Of a DNA stretch of 18,476 bases, positions 8,279 through 13,929 are shown in pieces; the first letter of the stretch is position 1, and every line of letters starts with the position of its first letter. Where the stretch lies: assembly GCA_033763355.1 (NCBI GenBank), contig JANRKT010000027.1:1-18476 (forward strand). Reading direction: 5' to 3'. The notes beneath the pieces are model-generated. The model did no database searches and was not told the DNA's origin. It saw only the letters and a list, made by a program, of their open reading frames with translations. The DNA comes from JANRKT01 sp033763355 (GTDB lineage: Bacteria > Bacteroidota > Bacteroidia > Chitinophagales > Chitinophagaceae). A program made the position numbers and the translations under genes.

Positions 8279-9205
8279 ATGTATAACAGAAGAAAATTCA
8301 TCCGTGATTCAGGTTCCCTTGCCATAGGAGGACTGGTATTGTCAAATAAGGCCACATCCGCTTTGCTGAACAATTACAAAATGAAACCTGCGGGACTGCA
8401 GCTCTTTACTTTATTCGGGATAATTGAAAACGACCTGCCAGGCAATATCAAAAAAATTGCAGGTATAGGATACAAAGAAATTGAATCTGCATTCAGCCGC
8501 AAAGGCGGGTTCTATGGATTATCAGCAAAAGAATTTAGTACTTTATTAAAAGACAACGGGCTTTCCTGGAAGTCGCACCATGTGATCGGGGCGCCTTTCC
8601 GTATGCCTGCCGGCGCCAAGCCGCCGACAGATGCAAATGGCAACCCCATCAGCATACCGCCCATGAAAAACCTGCGTGACAACATGCAGGAACTGGTAGA
8701 TAGTGTTGCAGAAGCAGGCGTTCCTTATCTCGTATGCGCCAGTACCCCTTATGATACGGCGGAAGAATTAACAAAGTCAATTGATACGCTGAATAAAACC
8801 GCTGATGCCTGCAAGAAAGCAGGCGTTACGCTGGCTTATCACAACCACGACGGTGAGTTTAAAACTTTCGACGGTAAAGTTCCCTACGATGTGATGTTGT
8901 CAGACACAGACGCAGATAAAATGAAAATGGAGCTTGACCTTTGCTGGGTAACCAAGGCAGGTATTGACCCGGTTGAATTGTTTAAAAAACATCCGGGGCG
9001 TTTCCACCTGTGGCATGTAAAAGATATTGATAAAGACATGAAAGGCCCGCAGCCGGTAGGCACAGGCATTATAGATTTCAAACGCATATTTGACAATGCA
9101 AAGGTCTCGGGTATGAAACATTATTTTGTAGAGCACGACATGCCCAAAGATGCATTTGCAAGTATAAGCACCAGTATGGAAAACCTTAAAAAGATGCTGG
9201 GCTGA
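8279..9205 (+). CDS. Tat-exported sugar isomerase/epimerase-like TIM barrel
   Basis: It belongs to the xylose isomerase-like TIM barrel superfamily ('sugar phosphate isomerase/epimerase'). Metal-ligand-type residues are visible: E69 (YKEIE), H188 and H190 (YHNHDG), D220 (MELDLCW), H246 (WHVKDID) and E285 (FVEHD). The frame is open from an ATG at 8189 overlapping the previous stop as ATGA, but the ATG at 8279 puts a twin-arginine motif (NRRKFIRDSG) and a hydrophobic stretch right at the N-terminus. I chose 8279, giving 308 residues. The gap from the dehydrogenase is 86 bp with no terminator, so the two are probably cotranscribed. A Tat signal places the enzyme outside the cytoplasm, where a phosphorylated substrate is unlikely. 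An unphosphorylated, possibly oxidised sugar is more plausible. The exact reaction (isomerase, epimerase, lyase or dehydratase) cannot be read from sequence. Confidence 0.85.
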   Translation: MYNRRKFIRDSGSLAIGGLVLSNKATSALLNNYKMKPAGLQLFTLFGIIENDLPGNIKKIAGIGYKEIESAFSRKGGFYGLSAKEFSTLLKDNGLSWKSHHVIGAPFRMPAGAKPPTDANGNPISIPPMKNLRDNMQELVDSVAEAGVPYLVCASTPYDTAEELTKSIDTLNKTADACKKAGVTLAYHNHDGEFKTFDGKVPYDVMLSDTDADKMKMELDLCWVTKAGIDPVELFKKHPGRFHLWHVKDIDKDMKGPQPVGTGIIDFKRIFDNAKVSGMKHYFVEHDMPKDAFASISTSMENLKKMLG

Positions 9206-9238
9206 TGATAATATATTGACCCTCTCCTTATACTTTGT

Positions 9239-9273
9239 ACAATCCCTGCCTGATGGCGGGGATTGTGATTTTT
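9239..9273 (+). terminator. Strong terminator after the carbohydrate block
   Basis: ACAATCCCTGCC (9239-9250) pairs with GGCGGGGATTGT (9255-9266) over a TGAT loop, a 12-bp stem with one T-G wobble, followed by GATTTTT. It ends the plus-strand dehydrogenase-isomerase transcript. The CCTGATGGCGGG core resembles the hairpin at 9919-9933. Confidence 0.85.
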
Positions 9274-9397
9274 GGACAATGTATCGCCTATCTGCATTCT
9301 TTGTGTATTCATAAACTAATCTCATTCTTGTTTTGATTTCAGTTGCAGTTGGTGAGGACACGAATTGGGCAATGTGGGTTGATTGTTCCGGGGAAGG

Positions 9398-9835
9398 CTA
9401 CAAAACTGTCTTTATCCATTCTGAATACGTCGTTCCTTCCGGCGCTTCAGTTGGGCTTTCAAAAAAGATGTTATAACCGTCAGGGTCTGTTAATCCAACA
9501 ACCCACAAATTATTGCCCACAAATGGTTCTAATGATGCTGAAAGCCCGTTAATAGTAATTTGTTTATAAACTGCCAAAGCATCCCCGCACATAAAACATA
9601 CGCTTACGCCTTCGCCCAATTTTATAGCCGGAATATTGGCCCTGTATTCCTGCAGCATAAGTGAAGCGCCGCCAATCTGAAGCCAGCACCATTCTATTCT
9701 GCCTTCGGGCTCCCATTTATTTGCCAATTCAAAACCCAGCCCTTCAATATAAAATTGCAGGGAACTGTCCATGTTTTTAACCATAAAAAAAGGAACTGCC
9801 TGCTTAACATCAGGGTTGTTTGCTGAACTGTTCAT
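9398..9835 (-). CDS. VOC family protein (glyoxalase/bleomycin-resistance fold)
   Basis: This 145-residue protein has the paired beta-alpha-beta-beta-beta layout of the vicinal oxygen chelate superfamily. The first half is PFFMVKNMDSSLQFYIEGLGFEL and later WCWLQIGGASLMLQEY. The second half ends in VVGLTDPDGYNIFFESPTE, where the Glu in FFESP is the usual C-terminal metal ligand. The usual first metal ligand (His or Glu near the N-terminus) is not evident; a Gln or Val occupies that area. The protein may therefore bind metal weakly, or act as a drug-binding member such as the bleomycin-resistance type. It is a lone minus-strand gene between plus-strand blocks, convergent with the isomerase gene. 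A weak -7-like TAATTTTA lies at 9857-9864. Substrate unknown. Confidence 0.85.
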   Translation of the reverse strand: MNSSANNPDVKQAVPFFMVKNMDSSLQFYIEGLGFELANKWEPEGRIEWCWLQIGGASLMLQEYRANIPAIKLGEGVSVCFMCGDALAVYKQITINGLSASLEPFVGNNLWVVGLTDPDGYNIFFESPTEAPEGTTYSEWIKTVL

Positions 9836-9884
9836 TGCGTGTGTGAGGTGTTGTTATAAAATTACTACTATACTTACTGCTATG

Positions 9885-9911
9885 CGAAGTTTCTAACTTC
9901 GGATTTTTTAT
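9885..9911 (+). terminator. Hairpin with T-run in the gap upstream of the lipoprotein gene
   Basis: CGAAGTT (9885-9891) pairs with AACTTCG (9895-9901) around a three-base loop and is followed by GATTTTTTAT. It has terminator form on the plus strand, but no plus-strand gene ends just before it, so its role is uncertain. It lies just upstream of the weak VOC promoter candidate. Confidence 0.45.
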
Positions 9912-9943
9912 GTTCTCCCCCGCCTGAGGCGGGTAAGAACATA
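9909..9943. repeat. Two-tier inverted repeat (cruciform-like)
   Basis: TATGTTCT (9909-9916) pairs with AGAACATA (9936-9943). Inside it CCCGCC (9919-9924) pairs with GGCGGG (9928-9933) around TGA. Two unpaired bases on each side form a symmetric internal loop. There is no T-run, so this is not a standard terminator. It directly abuts the hairpin at 9885-9901. Confidence 0.6.
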
Positions 9944-10116
9944 GTTGCTCCAAAGGTAGCAGACACATTAATGCCAGGTACACCATATTTCTTTTTTTGG
10001 TTAAATCATGTATTTCCCCCTACCACTAAAGTGGTATTACTATTGCTGCAAAGCTTTACTAACTTTATCTTCACAAAGGTTAAAGGCTCCGCTTATTTTT
10101 TCCCAACCCATCCTCA

Positions 10117-10124
10117 TAGTTTTG
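10117..10124 (+). promoter_or_regulatory. -7 promoter element of the lipoprotein-oxidase operon
   Basis: TAGTTTTG matches TAnnTTTG, 28 bases before the start codon at 10153. It is the same octamer as in front of the receptor gene. A clear -33 TTG is not seen; the region at the expected distance is T-rich. Confidence 0.5.
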
Positions 10125-10152
10125 TTATTAGTTCACTTTTAAACTGGCGCTT

Positions 10153-10509
10153 ATGAATACCACTTTTATCTTCCGGCTTAAGATTGCTGCAATGGTTATT
10201 TGTTTTGCCTGCATTACACAAAGCTGCAGCACTACAAAAATTGTGAGCAAATACGATTGCGATACATTCGCCAATAACCCCACCAAAAAGAAAACCACCT
10301 GGAGTTTTGCATGGGGCCTTGTGCAGCCAAAGGATATTGACCCCAAATGCGATCCACGCTTTAACCACATGAACAAAGTAGCGGTAAAAACCAATCTTGG
10401 TTACATCCTGCTTTCAACAGTTACATTGGGAATTGTGATACCGCAGAAAGTAGAGTGGTGCTGTGCGCCTTACAGCCCCGCACCAGATTCATTAGGCCAA
10501 AGGCCATAA
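10153..10509 (+). CDS. Small Bor/Iss-like lipoprotein
   Basis: This is a 118-residue secreted protein. A hydrophobic signal sequence ends in ITQSC, making Cys25 the likely lipidated residue. The mature part resembles the phage lambda Bor / Iss lipoprotein family. It shows a short TTWSFAWGLVQ strand (compare the HHFF-type strand in Bor), a Cys-containing middle, and KVAVKTNLGYILLSTVTLGIVIPQKVEW, which follows the V-K-T...TLGI-P...V pattern near the Bor C-terminus. In enterobacteria Bor and Iss are linked to serum resistance; that function should not be assumed here. Four or more further cysteines in the mature chain (C36, C65 and the CC pair near the end) could form disulfides. It precedes the FAD oxidase by 18 bp and is very likely cotranscribed with it. 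Family assignment rests on motif memory. Confidence 0.6.
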   Translation: MNTTFIFRLKIAAMVICFACITQSCSTTKIVSKYDCDTFANNPTKKKTTWSFAWGLVQPKDIDPKCDPRFNHMNKVAVKTNLGYILLSTVTLGIVIPQKVEWCCAPYSPAPDSLGQRP

Positions 10510-10527
10510 CCTCAAAAACTTTTTCCT

Positions 10528-12138
10528 ATGCCTCCTGTTACCAATCTGCCAGACGGCATTGAACGGTTTGCCATTACCAAATGGACAAACGGCCACCAGA
10601 ATTTTACTCATACTTTTCAAAAGGATACTTCATTTAAACTGAGGATACCTTTTAATCCGCCAACCATGTCGGAGCAGTATAAGGCTACCACCGCCAATTT
10701 TCAATGGCTTATTCAATATGCTATTGATAACAACATTAAGCTCCGGGCCATGGGCAATGGCTGGTCGTTCAGTGATGTGGCGGTTTGTGACGGGGGAGTG
10801 ATTGATACAAAGGCTCTTCGTTTGTCGTTCTGGATTCCTCAAAAATTTATTTCACAGGATTATCTTAATACCGGTAAAGGCCCTGCCGATTTGTTTTTTA
10901 CACAATGCGGCATGAGCATACTTGACCTGAATGAAAAACTGGAAAAGAAACCTGATCCGAAACGTGCATTGAGAGCATCAGGCGCAAGCAATGGCCAGTC
11001 TGTTGCCGGGGCCACATCTACAGGAACACATGGTTCCGCTTTTCGTGTTGGCGCTGTGCATGATACCATTGTGGGTTTGCATCTTGTAGTGAGCCCGACA
11101 AGACATGTGTGGCTGGAAAGGGCTTCTTATCCTGTTGCATCAAATGATCTCATCAACTGGATTGGTGCCGAACTGATACGTGATGATGACATGTTTAATG
11201 CAGCGCTGGTGAGCTTTGGAAGTTTTGGGTTTATACATGGCATTTTGCTGGAGACAGACCCCATTTATTTATTATCTGAGCAACGTGCTGATGAAATAAC
11301 TTATGATGATGCTTTGATAAAAGCCATTGACCATCTTGATTTTTCTGATATACTCTTACAACTCCCTTATCCGCCTGATGGTACTGATAAGGAACTGTAT
11401 CATTTTGAAGTAATCGTTAATCCCCACAAGTTTGAAAAAGACAATGATGCAAAAGGGGTGTATCTGAAAACCATGTATAAAATTCCTTACACACCCAATT
11501 ATCCCAAAAGGGTGAGGGATGATGACCCGAGGTTTCAGTATGGTGATAATACATTGGGGGTGATACAGGCTGTATTGGATGCGCTTCCGCAACCTTTGCA
11601 GGTGCTGGCAGTACCTGCACTTGTTAATGCATTGTTCCCCCTTGCATTTAAATCTGCAGTGGACGCTTTCGGAACCATTGGCGAGACATTCAGCAACCCC
11701 AAATTCCGGGGGCAGGCCACCAGCGCTGCTATTGGTATTGACAGCAAAGATGCAAGTAAGGTAATTGATGAAATTGTTGACATCAACAAACAATCACCTT
11801 TCCCCGGTGGTTTGGCATTGCGTTATGTAAAAGGTACAAAGGCTTTACTTGGGTTTACGAAATTTGAAAAAACATGTATTCTTGAACTGGATGGGGTAGA
11901 GTCACAGGTGGCGAGGAATTTCTTTCAGAAGATATGGGACAGGCTGGAAGCAAAGAATATTCCCTATACCTTACATTGGGGTAAAATGAATTTTAATCTT
12001 ACTCCGCAGCGTGTAAGAAATATGTATAGCGATGCAGCAGTTGATAAGTGGATAGCCTGCCGCCATGCATTGCTTGATGCGCCTTCAAGAAATGTGTTTA
12101 ATAACGCCTTTATGCAAAGGTGCGGCCTGGATGTGTAA
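10528..12138 (+). CDS. FAD-binding oxidoreductase of the sugar-lactone/alditol oxidase type
   Basis: The protein is predicted to oxidise a sugar lactone, alditol or similar hydroxy compound using FAD. The N-terminal PCMH-type FAD domain shows IKLRAMGNGWSFSDVAV and then LRASGASNGQSVAGATSTGTHGSA, the pyrophosphate-binding loop. The C-terminal cap ends with HWGK at residues 483-486 (YTLHWGKMN), a signature of arabinono-lactone/alditol oxidases. In many relatives a His in GxGHS carries covalent FAD; here the position is Trp79 (GNGWS), so the FAD is probably non-covalent. At 536 residues it is about 100 longer than typical bacterial alditol oxidases, with an insertion around residues 310-400. No signal peptide is evident, so the enzyme appears cytoplasmic. 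It follows the lipoprotein gene by 18 bp. Substrate unknown. Confidence 0.82.
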   Translation: MPPVTNLPDGIERFAITKWTNGHQNFTHTFQKDTSFKLRIPFNPPTMSEQYKATTANFQWLIQYAIDNNIKLRAMGNGWSFSDVAVCDGGVIDTKALRLSFWIPQKFISQDYLNTGKGPADLFFTQCGMSILDLNEKLEKKPDPKRALRASGASNGQSVAGATSTGTHGSAFRVGAVHDTIVGLHLVVSPTRHVWLERASYPVASNDLINWIGAELIRDDDMFNAALVSFGSFGFIHGILLETDPIYLLSEQRADEITYDDALIKAIDHLDFSDILLQLPYPPDGTDKELYHFEVIVNPHKFEKDNDAKGVYLKTMYKIPYTPNYPKRVRDDDPRFQYGDNTLGVIQAVLDALPQPLQVLAVPALVNALFPLAFKSAVDAFGTIGETFSNPKFRGQATSAAIGIDSKDASKVIDEIVDINKQSPFPGGLALRYVKGTKALLGFTKFEKTCILELDGVESQVARNFFQKIWDRLEAKNIPYTLHWGKMNFNLTPQRVRNMYSDAAVDKWIACRHALLDAPSRNVFNNAFMQRCGLDV

Positions 12139-12159
12139 AGCGAAGCTCCCGCTTCGCTT
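12138..12159. repeat. 9-bp perfect hairpin at the oxidase stop codon
   Basis: AAGCGAAGC (12138-12146) pairs with GCTTCGCTT (12151-12159) over a TCCC loop. It begins on the last base of the oxidase stop codon. It has no T-run after it, so it may work together with the next hairpin or block 3' exonucleases. Confidence 0.6.
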
Positions 12160-12171
12160 AAAAAGCGATAA

Positions 12172-12205
12172 AGAAAACCGTAGTCTTTAAAGACTACCGT
12201 TTTCT
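12172..12205. terminator. 17-bp near-perfect palindromic hairpin, probable terminator
   Basis: AGAAAACCGTAGTCTTT (12172-12188) pairs with the following 17 bases (12189-12205) with a single C-C mismatch and no spacer. The arm ends in GTTTTCTAAATTT. It would act as a terminator for the oxidase operon, and from the other strand is also close to the end of the GIY-YIG remnant. Confidence 0.55.
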
Positions 12206-12212
12206 AAATTTA

Positions 12213-12227
12213 AAACCTGACAGGTTT
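12213..12227. repeat. AAACCTG-A-CAGGTTT palindrome
   Basis: A perfect 7-bp inverted repeat with one central base. A partial copy (AAACCTGTC) recurs 30 bp to the right at 12259-12267, inside the broken GIY-YIG gene. It may belong to a dispersed intergenic repeat family; only a genome-wide search could tell. Confidence 0.5.
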
Positions 12228-12239
12228 ATTTGCTGATTT

Positions 12240-12386
12240 TTAATGCAGATTGAGAAGCAAACCTGTCCTTTTTTCGTCATTGTTCTTACCTGCATTATGA
12301 TCCTTTAGCCTTGTAACAGGATCAATAGCCATTCCGGTGTACCACGGTTGGTCAGTTAAACTTTCAATGACATACACATAAACCAT
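12240..12386 (-). pseudogene. Truncated GIY-YIG endonuclease-like gene
   Basis: Reading the minus strand from the ATG at 12386 gives 48 residues. They begin MVYVYVIESLTDQPWYTGMA and continue through VTRLKDHNAGKN to a stop at 12240. This matches the N-terminal half of small GIY-YIG proteins: the VYV strand (in place of GIY), WYTG (in place of YIG), and the catalytic-type Arg26 followed by KDHNAGK. Complete members have about 80-100 residues and continue with a Thr/Lys-rich segment, a strand, and a Lys-rich helix with a catalytic Glu. Here the sequence after GKN loses similarity and stops, so the enzyme is broken. The frame stays open upstream into the T-arm of the neighbouring tRNA-Leu. The break lies next to the AAACCTG palindrome. 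The family call rests on motif pattern only. Confidence 0.6.
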
Positions 12387-12405
12387 GTAAAACAAAGTAT
12401 GCTTA

Positions 12406-12441
12406 AATAAAAACAGCGATTCGCCATTCGGCGGATCGCTG
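12406..12441 (-). terminator. Terminator downstream of tRNA-Leu
   Basis: On the minus strand a 12-bp stem with one mismatch (12430-12441 with 12414-12425) has a GAAT loop and is followed by TTTTTATTT. It begins eight bases after the tRNA and is the evident tRNA terminator. Confidence 0.8.
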
Positions 12442-12448
12442 CAGTTTG

Positions 12449-12532
12449 TGCCCGGAACAGGAATCGAACCTGCACATCATTGCTGATACCAGATTTTGAG
12501 TCTGACGCGTCTACCAATTCCGCCATCCGGGC
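12449..12532 (-). tRNA. tRNA-Leu (anticodon CAA)
   Basis: The minus strand reads GCCCGGA at the 5' acceptor arm and TCCGGGC plus discriminator A at the 3' end, a perfect 7-bp stem. The D-arm has the leucine-typical TGGCGGAATTGGTAGACGC. The anticodon loop is CTCAAAA between stems TCAGA and TCTGG, giving anticodon CAA, which reads UUG. A long variable arm (TATCAGCAATGATG) marks a class II tRNA. The T-loop is TTCGATTC. The CCA end is not encoded. Length is 84 bases including the discriminator. Confidence 0.96.
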
Positions 12533-12538
12533 TATTCA

Positions 12539-12606
12539 GTCATGAAGTCAAAATAGTCAAAACAGTCAGTGAAAATACTTTCCGTGACTTATATGACTTT
12601 CATGAC
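12539..12606. repeat. Inverted repeat built from 9-nt-spaced GTCA/TGAC units
   Basis: GTCA occurs at 12539, 12547, 12556 and 12565, and the complement TGAC at 12585, 12594 and 12603. Spacing is 8-9 bases throughout. The outer arms pair over about 21 bases (12539-12559 with 12585-12606) with one bulge and two mismatches, around a 25-base centre. It lies just 5' of the tRNA and upstream of the dehydrogenase-like gene. Confidence 0.65.
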
Positions 12607-12697
12607 TTCTTTCAGGGCTGCAATATTACCAATTTCCTGCCTTACATACAACAATAATTTACCTGACACAACTGTTTCTTTCACTGCAACTAACACT

Positions 12698-12705
12698 TAG
12701 CTTTG
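12698..12705 (+). promoter_or_regulatory. -7 promoter element of the dehydrogenase-like gene
   Basis: TAGCTTTG is an exact TAnnTTTG match 20 bases before the ATG at 12726. A TTG at 12717 is in frame but would fall almost at the expected transcript start. The ATG is therefore preferred. Confidence 0.6.
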
Positions 12706-12725
12706 CCGGGCTTTAATTGTTTGCT

Positions 12726-13928
12726 ATGATAAAGATTGGGTTGATACGGGAAGGGAAAATACCTGCGGATAACCGTGTTGCGTTAACACCTGCACAATGC
12801 AAGTGGATACATAAAAACGCTGCTGAAGTAAAAATTGTGCTGCAATCTTCTTTAACACGCTGCTTCAGCGACAGGGAATACCAGATGGCAGGTGTGGAAG
12901 TAAAAGACAACCTTAGTGAATGTGATATTCTTATGGGCATTAAGGAAGTGCCTGTTGAACAACTTATAGCCGGGAAAACCTACCTTTTCTTTTCGCATAC
13001 CAAAAAGCAGCAACCGCAAAACCAAAAGCTGTTACAGGCTATTATTGAAAAGAAAATTACGCTGATTGATTATGAATGTATGGAGCATGAGGACGGGCAG
13101 CGTATTATTGGTTTTGGTTTTTTTGCAGGTGTTGTTGGCGCACATAATGGAATAATGGCTTATGGAAACCGCACCGGTTTGTATAAACTGGAAAGGGTTT
13201 ACAGGCAAAGAAGTTTCCGGGAGCTTATACATAGCTATTTTGGTTTGAAGCTTCCCAATGTAAAAATTGCAGTAACAGGTTCGGGCCGTGTGGCGCATGG
13301 GGTGCTTGAGGTAATGAACCTGATGGGCATACACGAAACAGAACCTGACATTTACCTGAAAAGAACATTTGCTTACCCGGTATATGTTCACCTGAAAGGA
13401 GCAGACCTGTATGAACACCTTAGTAATAAAAAATATGACAGGGAAGAATTTCATGAGCATCCGGAACTGTACAGCTGCAAATTTTTGGCTTATGCTTATG
13501 AAACAGATATTTTAATGAACGGGGTGTACTGGGATAAAAACATTCCGCGGCTTTTTGAAAAGGAGGCAGTAAGCGATCCACGCTTCAGGATTAAAACAAT
13601 TGCTGATATTACCGATGATAAAAATGGTTCCATACCCATTAACCTCGGAGACCAAACCATTGAAGACCCCATTTACGGCGTGGATAAAAATAAACTGGAG
13701 AAAACAGCCCCATATTTACCCAACTCTGTTGACGTGATGGCAGTAGGCAACCTGCCCAATGAACTGCCACGTGATGCAAGCCGCTATTTCGGGGAGCAGC
13801 TCATCAAATACATACTTGAAGACCTTGTAAAGGGCGGAAGTAAAATCGTAGACAAAGCCACTATTGTTAAAGGGGGCATGCTCACTGACGAATACCATTA
13901 CCTTAAAGAATATGCAGGGGTGAAGTAA
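12726..13928 (+). CDS. Saccharopine/alanine dehydrogenase-like NAD-dependent oxidoreductase
   Basis: The 400-residue protein has the AlaDH/PNT-type fold of lysine-forming saccharopine dehydrogenase (yeast Lys1) and alanine dehydrogenase. The N-terminal domain opens with IGLIREGKIPADNRVALTP. The catalytic pair of Lys1 is matched by K73 in GIKEVP and H91 in FSHTKK. YECMEHEDGQRIIGFGFFAG resembles the Lys1 segment YDLEFL...RVAAFGFYAG. A Rossmann nucleotide-binding segment starts near residue 179 with KIAVTGSGRVAHG. The C-terminal part has IKTIADITDDKNGSIPI and VGNLPNELPRDASRYFG, close to IDHLPSLLPREAS of Lys1. The reaction is thus likely reversible oxidative deamination of an amino acid or saccharopine-type adduct. 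No lysine-pathway gene lies nearby, so the substrate is open. The frame is also open from a TTG at 12717, but the -7 element supports 12726. It meets trmN6 tail to tail. Confidence 0.82.
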   Translation: MIKIGLIREGKIPADNRVALTPAQCKWIHKNAAEVKIVLQSSLTRCFSDREYQMAGVEVKDNLSECDILMGIKEVPVEQLIAGKTYLFFSHTKKQQPQNQKLLQAIIEKKITLIDYECMEHEDGQRIIGFGFFAGVVGAHNGIMAYGNRTGLYKLERVYRQRSFRELIHSYFGLKLPNVKIAVTGSGRVAHGVLEVMNLMGIHETEPDIYLKRTFAYPVYVHLKGADLYEHLSNKKYDREEFHEHPELYSCKFLAYAYETDILMNGVYWDKNIPRLFEKEAVSDPRFRIKTIADITDDKNGSIPINLGDQTIEDPIYGVDKNKLEKTAPYLPNSVDVMAVGNLPNELPRDASRYFGEQLIKYILEDLVKGGSKIVDKATIVKGGMLTDEYHYLKEYAGVK

Positions 13929-13929
13929 C

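Larger units (their letters stand above)
9836..10116. other. Non-coding gap between VOC and lipoprotein genes
   Basis: This stretch holds the two hairpins at 9885-9943 and a perfect 7-bp inverted repeat TACCACT/AGTGGTA at 10021-10036 with a two-base spacer. An open frame of 61 codons from 9971 has a low-complexity Phe/Leu-rich product and runs over the lipoprotein promoter and start. I treat it as chance. Nothing else recognisable is present. Confidence 0.5.

Noticed and set aside
8900..9361. 153-codon minus-strand frame over the isomerase 3' end
   Set aside because: Most of it is antisense to a conserved gene and it crosses a strong plus-strand terminator. Only the part at 9270-9400 is noted as a question.
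9398..9835. Antibiotic-resistance gene
   Set aside because: The VOC fold is shared by many unrelated enzymes, and nothing here shows bleomycin or fosfomycin resistance residues clearly.
9971..10156. 61-codon plus-strand frame upstream of the lipoprotein gene
   Set aside because: The product is Phe/Leu-rich low complexity. The frame covers the palindrome, the -7 element and the lipoprotein start, and it has no promoter of its own.
11356..11793. 145-codon minus-strand frame inside the FAD oxidase
   Set aside because: It is fully antisense to a well-supported coding region and the product is Cys/Ile-rich with no domain pattern.
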